In this document: positions 36,242 to 45,455 of the stretch, piece by piece
Layout of the letters: the number at the start of each line of letters is the position of its first letter
Position numbering within the stretch: position 1 is the first letter of the stretch
Source of the DNA: JBCCTX01 sp965263105
GTDB taxonomy: Bacteria; Bacteroidota; Bacteroidia; J057
Assembly: GCA_965263105.1 (NCBI GenBank)
Contig: CBDHGL010000002.1
Location: 1-64,000, forward strand
DNA length: 64,000 nucleotides
Direction of reading: 5' to 3'
Translations under genes and position numbers: made by a program
Notes under the pieces: model-generated
Told to the model about the DNA's origin: nothing
The model's database searches: none
The model's input: only the letters and a program-made list of their open reading frames with translations

Positions 36242-37297
36242 CTATTTTTTGTTTTCTTTTTCCTTATTTCCTTTGCCGGGTGCAGAAGCCGTGGGTTTGA
36301 GAATTCCCTTAGCAACCAATACTTTCTTTTCGATTTCTTCCATGAGTTCTGGATTATCCCGAATGACATTTTTTACTGTGTCTCGACCCTGCCCAAGTTT
36401 GTCTCCACTGTAGCTGAACCAAGAGCCTGCCTTTTGGATTATATCCAGTTCGACGCCCAAGTCCAGTACCTCCCCCGCATGGGAAATCCCTTCTCCAAAC
36501 ATGATGTCAAACTCTGCTTGACGGAAGGGAGGAGATACCTTGTTTTTTACTACTTTGACTTTCACCCGGTTTCCAATACTTTCTGTTCCCTCTTTGATTT
36601 GGGCCTGGCGGCGGATATCCAAGCGTACAGAAGAGTAGAATTTTAGGGCATTACCTCCAGTAGTCGTTTCTGGGTTACCAAACATTACCCCAATTTTCTC
36701 TCGTAGCTGGTTGATGAAAATACAAATGCTATTTGTTTTAGATATGGCTGCTGTGAGTTTACGCAAGGCCTGAGACATCAGACGGGCTTGAAGGCCCATT
36801 TTAGATTCACCCATTTCTCCTTCAATTTCTGCCTTGGGTGTTAGAGCTGCCACAGAGTCAATAACGATGATATCTATGGCACCCGAGCGAATAAGGTATT
36901 CGGCAATTTCCAGAGCCTGTTCTCCATAGTCAGGCTGAGATACATAGAGATTTTCGATATCGATGCCCAACTTCTCGGCATATACCCGATCGAACGCGTG
37001 CTCCGCGTCAATGAAGGCAGCCAGACCACCCGCTTTCTGTGCTTCGGCAATCATATGCATGGCCAGGGTAGTTTTACCGGAAGATTCTGGTCCATATATT
37101 TCCACTACACGGCCTCTGGGAATGCCTCCTACTCCTAGTGCTATATCTAGGGTCAAAGAACCAGTAGGAAGGGCGGGAACGTCTATATGGGGATTATCAC
37201 TCAATTTCATTACAATCCCCTTGCCATAGGATTTTTCCAATTTGTCCATCGTGGCACCAAGGGACTTCAATTTTTCTGCTTTCAGCGTATCTGACAT
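36242..37297 (-). CDS. recA: Recombinase RecA
   Basis: 351 residues, the usual length. Walker A GPESSGKTTLAMHMI, the catalytic Glu in AAFIDAEHAFD, Walker B IIVIDSVAALTPKAEIEGE, the L1/L2 DNA-binding region (MGLQARLMSQALRKLT, FINQLREKIGVMFGNPETTT) and a lysine-rich tail are all present. It forms filaments on single-stranded DNA for homologous recombination and triggers LexA cleavage. It follows the cyclophilin gene by 19 bases and probably shares its transcript, with the terminator at 36126. I saw no LexA-type operator next to it. Confidence 0.98.
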   Translation of the reverse strand: MSDTLKAEKLKSLGATMDKLEKSYGKGIVMKLSDNPHIDVPALPTGSLTLDIALGVGGIPRGRVVEIYGPESSGKTTLAMHMIAEAQKAGGLAAFIDAEHAFDRVYAEKLGIDIENLYVSQPDYGEQALEIAEYLIRSGAIDIIVIDSVAALTPKAEIEGEMGESKMGLQARLMSQALRKLTAAISKTNSICIFINQLREKIGVMFGNPETTTGGNALKFYSSVRLDIRRQAQIKEGTESIGNRVKVKVVKNKVSPPFRQAEFDIMFGEGISHAGEVLDLGVELDIIQKAGSWFSYSGDKLGQGRDTVKNVIRDNPELMEEIEKKVLVAKGILKPTASAPGKGNKEKENKK

Positions 37298-37316
37298 GAT
37301 AGGTGTGGTTTAAATA

Positions 37317-38102
37317 TTATTTTTCTAGTACTTTCATTTCTTTAATCCGGACCGCTAAGGTCGGTGTATTATAGGGACCGTAGGTAGGGATATGCTCGAT
37401 TTTCTTGATAAGGTCCATTCCCCCTACTACCTCTCCAAAAATGGAGTATTGAAAATCCAAATTAGGAGTTCCTTGCTTCTGGTCATATTCTGCTCGCTGC
37501 TCCTCTGTATAATATATTTCTTTGAATTCTTGCTCTGATAAATAGTTATTAAAGCTCCCCTCATATTTGCCTGAGTCCCGCAAGGCATTGAACATACGTC
37601 TTAGTCTCATTTCCCGAGAATAATTCATGGCCATTTCAGCATTATCCAAATCCTCAGTACTGACAAATCTTCCCGTTACGATGAAAAATTGGCTACTGGA
37701 AGACTCCCAAGAAGGATTGAGTTCGTCTGGGATTCGTGCTGCTGCTAGCTTGCCTTCTGTGTGTAGCAGGGACTCATCTATCTCTGCGGGCAACTTGTAC
37801 CCAGCATCATCTATGGTATCTTTTGATCCCTCTTTGGTACGTGGGTCCCCTATCTGCACGACAAAGTCTTTAACAATCCTGTGGAAAGCCATCCCATCAT
37901 AAAATCCCTCATGACATAGTTTGAGAAAGTTTTCCTTATGTATCGGAGTATTGTCATATAATTTCAAATATATCTCTCCCGTATCTGTTACCATCACTAC
38001 GTCTGCTTCTTCAATCCGCTCTTCTACTTTGGGAGCAGGAGATTGACAACTCTGATACCATACAAAGGCCAAAATCCCTAGAATAATACTACAATTTTTC
38101 AT
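37317..38102 (-). CDS. Cyclophilin-type peptidyl-prolyl isomerase, lipoprotein
   Basis: 261 residues. The N-terminus has a lipobox (FVWYQSCQ, Cys19), so the enzyme should be membrane-anchored and face the periplasm. The cyclophilin core is clear: DTGEIYLKLYDNTPIHKENF, FYDGMAFHRIVKDFVVQIGD and SSSSQFFIVTG, then YSIFGEVVGGMDLIKKIE. An insertion of about 70 residues between the third and last motif (MRLRRMFNALRDSGKYEG to the YTEEQRAEYDQKQ region) is typical of Bacteroidota members. It assists folding of exported proteins. It lies between a GroES-like gene and recA on the same strand. Confidence 0.93.
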   Translation of the reverse strand: MKNCSIILGILAFVWYQSCQSPAPKVEERIEEADVVMVTDTGEIYLKLYDNTPIHKENFLKLCHEGFYDGMAFHRIVKDFVVQIGDPRTKEGSKDTIDDAGYKLPAEIDESLLHTEGKLAAARIPDELNPSWESSSSQFFIVTGRFVSTEDLDNAEMAMNYSREMRLRRMFNALRDSGKYEGSFNNYLSEQEFKEIYYTEEQRAEYDQKQGTPNLDFQYSIFGEVVGGMDLIKKIEHIPTYGPYNTPTLAVRIKEMKVLEK

Positions 38103-38139
38103 ATAATGCTAATTTAATTACGAAGATTTGCCAAAAAGG

Positions 38140-38526
38140 TTAGCTAAATAATTCATCATCTCGCTCCAACATGAGAATTGCGCTCTGGGGAACAATCAAG
38201 TATTTTTCGTTTTCATACATGACTTCAATGGCATCCTTTTGTAAAAAAATGGCCAAATCACCCTCAGTCGCCTGCAAGGGAATATATTTTATGCTTTCGT
38301 TTGATTCTTTCCACGGCTCGCTATCAGCGGGTAAGGGGAGGGGATAGCCCGGTCCTACCTTTATGACATAGCCACTCTGCACTTTTTCTTTTTCCAGAAC
38401 ACCAGGAGGAAGATATAATCCACTTTTAGTTCGGTCACTTTGAGTTTGGGGTTTGATGAGTACCCTGTCCCCAATTACAATGAGTTTATCCAGGTTTAAT
38501 TGATTCTCTTCCATACCTAATTTCAT
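38140..38526 (-). CDS. GroES-like (Cpn10 family) protein
   Basis: 128 residues. LDKLIVIGDRVLIKPQ and GLYLPPGVLEKEKVQSGYVIKVGP match the Cpn10 beta-barrel opening and mobile-loop region. A 40-residue insertion with proline-rich PLPLPADSEP separates these from the closing strands (GDLAIFLQKDAIEVMYENEK). It is longer than true GroES (about 95 residues) and is not next to groEL, so it is a paralogue of uncertain role. Met5 (MEENQLNLDK) is an alternative start. Confidence 0.82.
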   Translation of the reverse strand: MKLGMEENQLNLDKLIVIGDRVLIKPQTQSDRTKSGLYLPPGVLEKEKVQSGYVIKVGPGYPLPLPADSEPWKESNESIKYIPLQATEGDLAIFLQKDAIEVMYENEKYLIVPQSAILMLERDDELFS

Positions 38527-38622
38527 TTGTCAAAAATTAAGAGAAAATCCGTTTAATCCAATATTTTTACATACAAGGATATTAACTGAACTTATACCCT
38601 TTATCGTCGTAGGAAATAGAGA

Positions 38623-38961
38623 ATGGAAATTAAACAGATAAAAGCAGATCCATATACTACCCTTATCCCAGTGGGAGATTTGGATGCAAGCTCTTCGGTA
38701 TATCTCGATGAAGTGATTCGCAACTTGATTGACGCAGGAGATTTGAATCTTCACATTGATTTTGGTGAGATCCGTTATACGTCCAGTGCGGGAATGGGGG
38801 TTTTTATTTCGTATATCGAAGAAATCCAACAAAAAGGAGGAAGGATGGTTCTATCCAATATGTCAGAGAGTGTAAAGGATTCATTCGAACTACTCGGTTT
38901 GCATCAGTTGATCAAAATTGTGGAAGACAAAGCGGAAGTGGAAAAGTTGTATACAGAATGA
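38623..38961 (+). CDS. STAS-domain anti-sigma factor antagonist
   Basis: 112 residues, a single STAS domain of the SpoIIAA/RsbV type. LHIDFGEIRYTSSAGMGVFI contains the phosphorylatable Ser in the SSAGMG loop, and RMVLSNMSESVKDSFELLGL follows. In the unphosphorylated state such proteins bind an RsbW/SpoIIAB-type kinase and free its sigma factor or other target. The RsbW-like gene follows with a 4-base overlap, so the pair forms one switch. No matching sigma-B-like gene is adjacent. Confidence 0.93.
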   Translation: MEIKQIKADPYTTLIPVGDLDASSSVYLDEVIRNLIDAGDLNLHIDFGEIRYTSSAGMGVFISYIEEIQQKGGRMVLSNMSESVKDSFELLGLHQLIKIVEDKAEVEKLYTE

Positions 38962-39374
38962 AGTCTCATATTCAGGTTCCCTGTAGCAAGTTGAGTCTGG
39001 CGATAATTCGGGAGTTTGTACACGCCCAATTGAAACGCCTGGAAGTGACCGGAAAGGTTGCTCAACAGATCGTGCTGGCCGCTGATGAAGCCTGTGCCAA
39101 TTGCATTATCCACCAACACAAGTGTGATATTTTTACCTCCATAGAGCTCTCCATCTTCCGCAAGGAAGACACCATATATTTAGAAATAAAAGACACCGGG
39201 AAAGCCTTCCGCCTAGATACCTATACCCCCCAAAAGCTAGAAGAGATCGTCAAAAAACGTAAGAAAGGGGGCCTGGGAATTATGCTGATCAAGCGCCTCA
39301 TGGATGAGGTGAAGGTAGAGGAATACGCTGATTATTCTATCTACCGCCTAGGCAAACGCCTGTCTTTAGCATAA
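38958..39374 (+). CDS. RsbW-like ATP-binding serine kinase
   Basis: 138 residues with the GHKL ATPase fold. The N-box is EACANCIIHQHK, the D-box KDTGKAFRL, and the lid GGLGIMLIKRLMDEV. It should phosphorylate the STAS protein encoded just before it and bind another regulator in the alternate state. No receiver or phosphatase domain is attached. The target in Bacteroidota is often a two-component or PP2C-linked pathway, as classical sigma-B is missing there. Confidence 0.92.
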   Translation: MKSHIQVPCSKLSLAIIREFVHAQLKRLEVTGKVAQQIVLAADEACANCIIHQHKCDIFTSIELSIFRKEDTIYLEIKDTGKAFRLDTYTPQKLEEIVKKRKKGGLGIMLIKRLMDEVKVEEYADYSIYRLGKRLSLA

Positions 39375-39530
39375 TACCTCATGCTAAAGAATTATTTCTT
39401 TCCTCAATTTAATTTAACCGCAGAGAAAAGAAGAATAAAAAGAGTAACACAAAGATTTCGTGTCAAATTTCGAAATGAACTGATGCTTTCACTCTTAATT
39501 AACCTCTCCTTTTCTCAGTTACATACTCCT

Positions 39531-39812
39531 AAGTAAGTGGACAAAGTAAAGTGGGTATTTTTTCATGGAATGAAAAGTTTACCCTGTAGGGGTAGCCTAT
39601 GGGTAGATTCATGATGCCCCGATATTCCGCCGGCGAGGTATCCAAGTTGATACCTCGCCGGCGATAAAAAGGGATGGGGGACCTTTTCTACCCATATTGG
39701 GTACCTAACGGCACCGGGATTCTCCGGCGAGAAGAGGGCCTTTGAATTCCTATAAAATGTTCCCTAAATGAATCAGAGATATCCTTCCCTGATTTCTTTT
39801 GTCCACTTACTT
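39531..39812. mobile_element. MITE-like non-autonomous element (candidate)
   Basis: The 282-base segment between two convergent genes starts AAGTAAGTGGACAAA and ends with the exact reverse complement TTTGTCCACTTACTT (15-bp terminal inverted repeats). It has no ORF of note. Inside is a perfect 15-bp stem, CGCCGGCGAGGTATC (39628-39642) with GATACCTCGCCGGCG (39649-39663) and a 6-base loop. I could not see a clear target-site duplication, so mobility is inferred from form only. Confidence 0.6.
39628..39663. repeat. Perfect 15-bp hairpin
   Basis: The arms are GC-rich, the loop is CAAGTT, and AAAAAGGG follows on the plus strand. It may act as a transcription barrier between the convergent genes or be part of the mobile element around it. 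Confidence 0.8.
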
Positions 39813-39880
39813 AACTTTCTGTGGTTAAATAAAAAGTGCTTCGAAAATATAAATTTGGGCAACAGCTTTACCTTATACGC

Positions 39881-42800
39881 TTATCCCTGTTTCACCCGGA
39901 AAAGTAACTTATACATCGCCGGAACAAACAGGAGGGTAATCACCGTCGCAAACAATAGCCCAATCATAATGGCAATTGCCATAGGTTCCCACATAAGCCC
40001 ACCCCCCAGATAAAGAGGTATCAACCCCAGCGTAGTGGTAAAAGTCGTGAGCAAAATAGGCCGAAAGCGTTGCTGAGCAGCTGCAACTACCGCGTCATAG
40101 GGTTCTCGCTGGTTTTCCTCCAACTCGATCTTGATCCGGTCGATAAGAACGATCGCATTGTTAATGACAATCCCTGCAAGAGAAATCACTCCTAAGAAGG
40201 CCATAAAGCCGAAGTAGGACCGGAATAAATAGAGTCCCAAAATGACCCCAATAAGTCCCAGAGGGATGGTACTTAGGACGATCCCCATTTTTCGAAAGGA
40301 ATTGAACTGGGCAATGAGCAAAATCAAAATAATAAAGCCTGCCAAGGGGAGATAGGCGATAACAGCTCCCATAGCCTCATCACTGCTTTCAGATTCTCCC
40401 CCGAGCTCATAGGTATACCCAGACTTCCATTTTGCGGCATCTGCTTCCAGCATGGGAGTGAGCTGACTGGTGATATCTGTTGCGGTATAGCCTGTTACAG
40501 CATCACAACTGATGGTTAGGGTACGGTATAAATTCCTTCGAAGGATTTTGGCATACTGCCAATCAGGGACAATTTGGGCCACCTGCAACAAGGGAACATT
40601 CTTTCCTGAATTTTGGGCAAAGATATTAACCCCTTCCAGGTCCCATACATCCATTTCCTGTCCCTTGGCGCCCCGCATGATAATGGGGATGTTGTCATCG
40701 CCTTCCCTGTAGGCTCCAGAGTTGAATCCGGTCAGAGTTGTTTGCAAAGAAATAGCTATATCTTGATTAGTGAGACCAGCCGTGTTTGCCTTGTCAGGAT
40801 CAATATCAATGACAAACTTTTTGATTTTAGGTCCCCAATTGTCTTTGATATTTTTCGCATAGGGAATGGAGTTTAGTTGTTGTTTGATTCGCTCGCTCAA
40901 GCGAAACAGTTCCTCCGGAGAGTCTCCTTTTACCCGAATTTCCACATCGCTTCCTCCTCCTCCTCCGCCAGCTAGAGGGCCAATTCTTACATCAGCATCT
41001 GGGAAGGTCTGAAAGCAGAAGGCGTCTAAGACATCCACTACTCGCTGATTCTGTTCGAAGCTACTGGTATTGAGCAGGATGTGGGCATAGCCAGAATTGG
41101 CCTCTCCAGGAGAGTAGCCTAGGTCGTAAGAAGGAGGCCCCTCCCCGATGAAGGCTGTCCAGTCTACTATCCCTTGGTCTCGTCCGTCTTTTACTTGTAG
41201 TTCCTCAGACAGAAATGCTTCCAACTCTTCAACTACTTCTGCAGTTCGTTCGATCTTGGTGCCCAGGGGTAGGTTTAGGTCTAGGGTTACCAAATTCCTG
41301 TCGCTGTCTGGAAAAAAGATAAAGGGCAGCTTAGGAAACAACATAAGGGATCCAAAAAAGGCCAAAACGATGACCCCAATAAATAATAAGGGACGCGCCA
41401 GGGTCCAGGTGAGGATACGTTTATAATAGACATTGAGGCGGTCAAATAGCCCAGGTTTTGAGCTCTGCTCAGACTGGTCTTTCACCTTTACCCGAATAAA
41501 TGAAACGCCGAGAATCATGATAAAAGTCATAGCCAATAACCAGGAAGAAAGCAAGGCCAGGCTAATGACACTGAAGAGGGGCCCCATGATTTCTCCCATG
41601 ACGTCTTCGGCAAGGAAAAAGGCGAGAAAGGCTGCAGAGGTTGTAAGGGAAGAAACCAGTAGGGGAATAATCAGTTCCTGACTGGAATCTATCGCAGCTT
41701 TTCGGGGAGGCATCCCTTCTTCCATTTTTACCATCATGGACTCCGACACCACGATGGCATTGTCTACCAGCATCCCCAAGGCCATGATCAAGGCCGCCAG
41801 AGAAACCTGATTGAGGCCGATGGCAAAGTTGTTCATCAAGAGGAGGGTCATCACCAGGGCCATGGGAATCAGGCTTGCCACAACGAAGCCCGTCCGGAAG
41901 CCCAAAAACAGTAACATTACTGCGAGAACAATCCCCACGGATTGAAAGACATTTCCCACGAAGTCGCTGACTTTCACGTCCACAAATTTGTCCTGGGCCG
42001 CGGTGCGCAGCAATTGAACTCCTATTGGAAGCCTTTCATTGTATCCCTGGATCTTCTCATCGACCATTTCCCCTAAACGAATGAGGTTAGAGCCGTCCTT
42101 GAGGGCAATAGAGAGGGTCAAAGCCTGCTCTCCATTTATTTTCACAATTTTCTCAGCGGGATTCTTGTAGGCACGGCTAATTCGGGTAATATCGCCTAGC
42201 TCTATAGTTCCCTGACCTCCCCCTACTGGAACCAAAGTCCGGGCCAGGTCATTGATATCTTCGTAATTCCCCGTGGGTTCCAGCACAATTCGTTCATCTT
42301 CCAGGCTTACTTCCCCTCCGGAGAAAACAATATTGGTACTGCCAATTATACTTTGTAATTGACTGGCTGTTAATCCAATTTCACCGAGTCGAGCATTGTC
42401 GAACTCTACATAGATCTGTTCCTCCTGGACACCACTTATTTCTACTTCCGAGGCGTCTGGGAGCCTTACCAGATCGTCCCGTATATTTTCCGCGTACTCT
42501 TCCAACTCGTGGAAGGTGAAGCCATCCCCCGTGATGCCTAGCATGATACCATATACCACACCTACTCCATCGTCCTGGACATCCGGAGGCCTGGAACCAT
42601 CGGGGAGTTCATTCTGAATACTTTCTATTTTCCTCCTGAGCCGATCCCAGATGGGTTGAAGGTCTTTTTCCTCTATATCCGGAGTCACTTCTACCTGGAC
42701 TATAGACAAGCCCGTTCGGGATTCACTACTCACCGTTTTTAACTCGGGTAATTCTTGAGCCAGTTTCTCAATTTTTTCCGTAACCAATTTTTCTACCCGT

Positions 42801-42970
42801 TCAGGAGAGGCACCGGGGAACCTCGTCACCACTGAACACACACGGATGGTGAAAGGAGGCATGGAATCCCTGGATAATTCATTATAAGCAGATAGGCCGG
42901 CTAAAAATACCACGAGAAAGATCGCGATGGAAAGTCGGCTATTGTCCAGGCACAGCTTGGTAAGGTTCAT
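39881..42970 (-). CDS. RND family efflux permease
   Basis: 1029 residues from the ATG at 42970 (the frame opens at 43027, but the first 19 residues overlap the upstream gene and precede a standard MNLTKLCLDNSRLSIAIF start). Twelve membrane helices and two large periplasmic loops have the RND layout: FPGASPERVEKLVTEKIE after helix 1, LAALIMALGMLVDNAIVVSE in helix 4 with the proton-relay Asp, and GVISLAGIVINNAIVLIDRI in helix 10. It exports drugs, lipids or other small molecules with proton entry. No membrane fusion protein or outer-membrane channel gene lies next to it, which is unusual. Confidence 0.92.
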   Translation of the reverse strand: MNLTKLCLDNSRLSIAIFLVVFLAGLSAYNELSRDSMPPFTIRVCSVVTRFPGASPERVEKLVTEKIEKLAQELPELKTVSSESRTGLSIVQVEVTPDIEEKDLQPIWDRLRRKIESIQNELPDGSRPPDVQDDGVGVVYGIMLGITGDGFTFHELEEYAENIRDDLVRLPDASEVEISGVQEEQIYVEFDNARLGEIGLTASQLQSIIGSTNIVFSGGEVSLEDERIVLEPTGNYEDINDLARTLVPVGGGQGTIELGDITRISRAYKNPAEKIVKINGEQALTLSIALKDGSNLIRLGEMVDEKIQGYNERLPIGVQLLRTAAQDKFVDVKVSDFVGNVFQSVGIVLAVMLLFLGFRTGFVVASLIPMALVMTLLLMNNFAIGLNQVSLAALIMALGMLVDNAIVVSESMMVKMEEGMPPRKAAIDSSQELIIPLLVSSLTTSAAFLAFFLAEDVMGEIMGPLFSVISLALLSSWLLAMTFIMILGVSFIRVKVKDQSEQSSKPGLFDRLNVYYKRILTWTLARPLLFIGVIVLAFFGSLMLFPKLPFIFFPDSDRNLVTLDLNLPLGTKIERTAEVVEELEAFLSEELQVKDGRDQGIVDWTAFIGEGPPSYDLGYSPGEANSGYAHILLNTSSFEQNQRVVDVLDAFCFQTFPDADVRIGPLAGGGGGGSDVEIRVKGDSPEELFRLSERIKQQLNSIPYAKNIKDNWGPKIKKFVIDIDPDKANTAGLTNQDIAISLQTTLTGFNSGAYREGDDNIPIIMRGAKGQEMDVWDLEGVNIFAQNSGKNVPLLQVAQIVPDWQYAKILRRNLYRTLTISCDAVTGYTATDITSQLTPMLEADAAKWKSGYTYELGGESESSDEAMGAVIAYLPLAGFIILILLIAQFNSFRKMGIVLSTIPLGLIGVILGLYLFRSYFGFMAFLGVISLAGIVINNAIVLIDRIKIELEENQREPYDAVVAAAQQRFRPILLTTFTTTLGLIPLYLGGGLMWEPMAIAIMIGLLFATVITLLFVPAMYKLLFRVKQG

Positions 42971-43005
42971 GGATATGGGGTTCGGATTGGGTTGTGCTTT
43001 TTGTC

Positions 43006-44244
43006 CTAATTTATTATTTGATCCCAAAATTTGTCCACTACACGGATCGCAGCTTCAATAGTCTCGGGACTTACATATTCCTCAGGGTGGTGATTGATAC
43101 CATTTTTACACTGAACGAAAAGCATAGCTGTTGGGGCTACTTCGGCAATACAGACCGCATCATGGCCCGCCCCACTATCGATGGCTTCCAAGCCTTTTAC
43201 GCCAGATTCCTTCATTGCATCGATTAGATAGGTCCGGAGTTGGGCGTCACACACAACAGAAGGATTTCGTTGAGAAATCTCCCATTGGCCTTTCAGTCCC
43301 CGTTGTTGTATAAGGGAATGGAATTGCTGTTCCAACTCAGCCGTTGAGCGATCCATTACATCATTTTGAGGACTCCGTATATCCAAAGAGCAGCGGACCT
43401 TGCTAGGGATGATATTGGCTATATTGGGATAAGAATGGATAGAGCCGACAGTAGCTACCAGCTTATCTGAGTGCTGGAGGGCATAGGTTTCAACTTGATG
43501 GATAAAGGCGGCCGCCGCCGCCAATGCATCTTTTCGAAGCTCCATGGGCGTCGTTCCTGCATGTCCTCGTGTTCCGTTAATAAACAGGTTGATTCGAGTC
43601 TGACCAGAGATAGAACTTACCACCCCTACAGGAAGGTCTTTTTCAAATAGCACCCTTCCCTGCTCTACATGAACTTCGAGAAAACCCAGCCATTCCTCTT
43701 GAGGGATGGCGTCTTGGGCTATCTTTTTTACATCTCCTCCCATGTCTGTAATAACAGATGAGAGCATCTTTCCATAGATTCCGGATTTATTTAGCCATTT
43801 CTCTTGAAAATTTCCGGTAAGTACAGAACTCCCCAAGTAGGCGATGTTAAATCGTACGCCTTCTTCGTCAGAAAAGCCTACTACTTCTACATCGAACGGG
43901 AGTTCTACTCCTTTAGCCTTGAGATTTCGCACAGCATCTAAAGCAAGTAATACCCCCAGTATCCCGTCGTACTTTCCGGCATTTCTCGCCGTATCCAAAT
44001 GAGAGCCCATCACAAATACTTTATGGGATCCTTCTTTGCCTCTCAGCCTCCCTCTTACATTCCCCATGTTATCAATTCTAGCCTCCAGTTCATAGGCTTC
44101 CATCCATTGAAGCACCCGTTGTAATACTTGGCTATGGGCTTTCGTACCAAATAGTCGGGTTAAAATACGCCCTTCATCACTGATTTCACCTAGACTCCCT
44201 ATTTGACTGACTACCCTTTCGGCTCGAGATATGTAGGATTCCAT
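43006..44244 (-). CDS. M20-type Zn-dependent amidohydrolase (allantoate amidohydrolase / N-carbamoyl amino acid hydrolase)
   Basis: 412 residues. The metal site is spelled by VMGSHLDTARNAGKYDGILG, FSDEEGVRFNIAYLGS and FLEVHVEQGRVL, with the final His in GINHHPEEYVSP. The lid domain has FINGTRGHAGTTPM. These are hallmarks of the AllC/HyuC/ureidoglycolate-type branch, which releases ammonia and carbon dioxide from carbamoyl compounds. The exact substrate is not predictable; no other purine catabolism genes are nearby. Its 3' end lies close to the RND gene start on the same strand, so the two may be co-transcribed. Confidence 0.92.
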   Translation of the reverse strand: MESYISRAERVVSQIGSLGEISDEGRILTRLFGTKAHSQVLQRVLQWMEAYELEARIDNMGNVRGRLRGKEGSHKVFVMGSHLDTARNAGKYDGILGVLLALDAVRNLKAKGVELPFDVEVVGFSDEEGVRFNIAYLGSSVLTGNFQEKWLNKSGIYGKMLSSVITDMGGDVKKIAQDAIPQEEWLGFLEVHVEQGRVLFEKDLPVGVVSSISGQTRINLFINGTRGHAGTTPMELRKDALAAAAAFIHQVETYALQHSDKLVATVGSIHSYPNIANIIPSKVRCSLDIRSPQNDVMDRSTAELEQQFHSLIQQRGLKGQWEISQRNPSVVCDAQLRTYLIDAMKESGVKGLEAIDSGAGHDAVCIAEVAPTAMLFVQCKNGINHHPEEYVSPETIEAAIRVVDKFWDQIIN

Positions 44245-44364
44245 AATAAAATTACCTTATATAGACGGGGTAAGGGTCCTTTTGACAATCTTGTAAGAAA
44301 GGTATACAATGTTGAACCAAAAAGGAAATGCTGCGTTGAAATAAGGTGAAACAACCCTGAAAAG

Positions 44365-45408
44365 ATGAAATATTCCAATCTGCTATTTTTGGGGATACTA
44401 CTTTATTTTATACCCCTATCCTATAGCCAGAGTGATCGTTACTGTAAGGCTGTTTTTGAGGAAATTACCCTTACCGAGGATATTGTCTATGGCTATGCCG
44501 ATAGCTATGATTGGTGGGGAAGCTATGAGCCCGAACCTTTGATATTTAATTTTTACGAACCCAAGGGCGATTCTATTTCCCAACGACCTTTGGTCCTCAT
44601 GGTACATGGAGGGGTCTTTCTGATTGGTCATCCCAAAGCCAAGAAAGATGTCATCGCATGGTGTGATAGCCTGACACATCAAGGCTATGTTTGTGCAGCT
44701 ATCAGCTACAGATTGGGTTTCAATGTCCTGAGCAAGGCCAGCATGATACGGGCTGGATATAGAGCCATCCAGGATGTGAGGGCCGCGGTTCGCTATTTTA
44801 AGGAGCATCATGAAGAATACCGAATTGATACCACCAAAATTTTTGTAGGAGGAAATAGCTCGGGCTCCATCGCAGCGGTTAATGCCGCCTTTATGGAAGA
44901 GTCTGAAAGGCCGATAGAAACCTATGGAGTGGGGAGAGGGCGAGAGTCCTGCGATTTGGAGTGTTTAGATTGTAGTGGCAATGATTACCCTCACTCGTCC
45001 AAGGTAGCTGGGGTGATTTCTTTGTGGGGAGCCATCTGGGAGCCGGATTTAATAGATTCTTATGAGCGTATACCTACACTAATGGTGCACGGAACCAAGG
45101 ACCGTGTTGTGCCGATTGGGTCTGCAAAGCCCTTTCATTTGCCCCTTTTTCCCACTTTACATGGATCCAAGGTCATGCATAAGCAAATGAAAGAAATGGG
45201 TATACCCCACTACTACCACCCCTTCCACAACCGAATTCATACCTTTTACCACACCCGGCCTCTTTTTAATTTTCCCAACAAACAATGGGAGAATGTTTGG
45301 AACCTGGGGAGAGATTTTCTGTACGAGCAGGTCGTTTCCGAAGGAGAAGTTTCCTCTACCCTTCAGTCGAAAAATTGGGATTTTGATAAACAAAACTCCC
45401 CTGAATGA
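44365..45408 (+). CDS. Secreted alpha/beta-hydrolase (esterase)
   Basis: 347 residues with a signal peptide (1-21, LYFIPLSYSQ). The oxyanion loop VLMVHGGVFLIG, nucleophile elbow IFVGGNSSGSIAA, the acidic residue in MVHGTKDRVVP and His in HPFHNRIHTFYH give a complete triad of the hormone-sensitive-lipase/carboxylesterase kind. Insert CDLECLDCSGNDYPHSS with three cysteines between elbow and acid is unusual. It should hydrolyse esters outside the cytoplasm; lipid or polysaccharide esters are possible. Confidence 0.88.
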   Translation: MKYSNLLFLGILLYFIPLSYSQSDRYCKAVFEEITLTEDIVYGYADSYDWWGSYEPEPLIFNFYEPKGDSISQRPLVLMVHGGVFLIGHPKAKKDVIAWCDSLTHQGYVCAAISYRLGFNVLSKASMIRAGYRAIQDVRAAVRYFKEHHEEYRIDTTKIFVGGNSSGSIAAVNAAFMEESERPIETYGVGRGRESCDLECLDCSGNDYPHSSKVAGVISLWGAIWEPDLIDSYERIPTLMVHGTKDRVVPIGSAKPFHLPLFPTLHGSKVMHKQMKEMGIPHYYHPFHNRIHTFYHTRPLFNFPNKQWENVWNLGRDFLYEQVVSEGEVSSTLQSKNWDFDKQNSPE

Positions 45409-45431
45409 TTTATACCCTGAAAGCTAAAGGG

Positions 45432-45439
45432 TAATTTTG
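45432..45439 (+). promoter_or_regulatory. -7 box of the polyprenyl synthase gene
   Basis: TAATTTTG at 45432-45439 with TTA 19 bases upstream fits the Bacteroidota consensus at all but one base. Transcription would begin near 45445, downstream of the first in-frame ATG at 45441, so the ATG at 45456 is the likely start. Confidence 0.5.
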
Positions 45440-45455
45440 TATGTTTACTGTTGAG

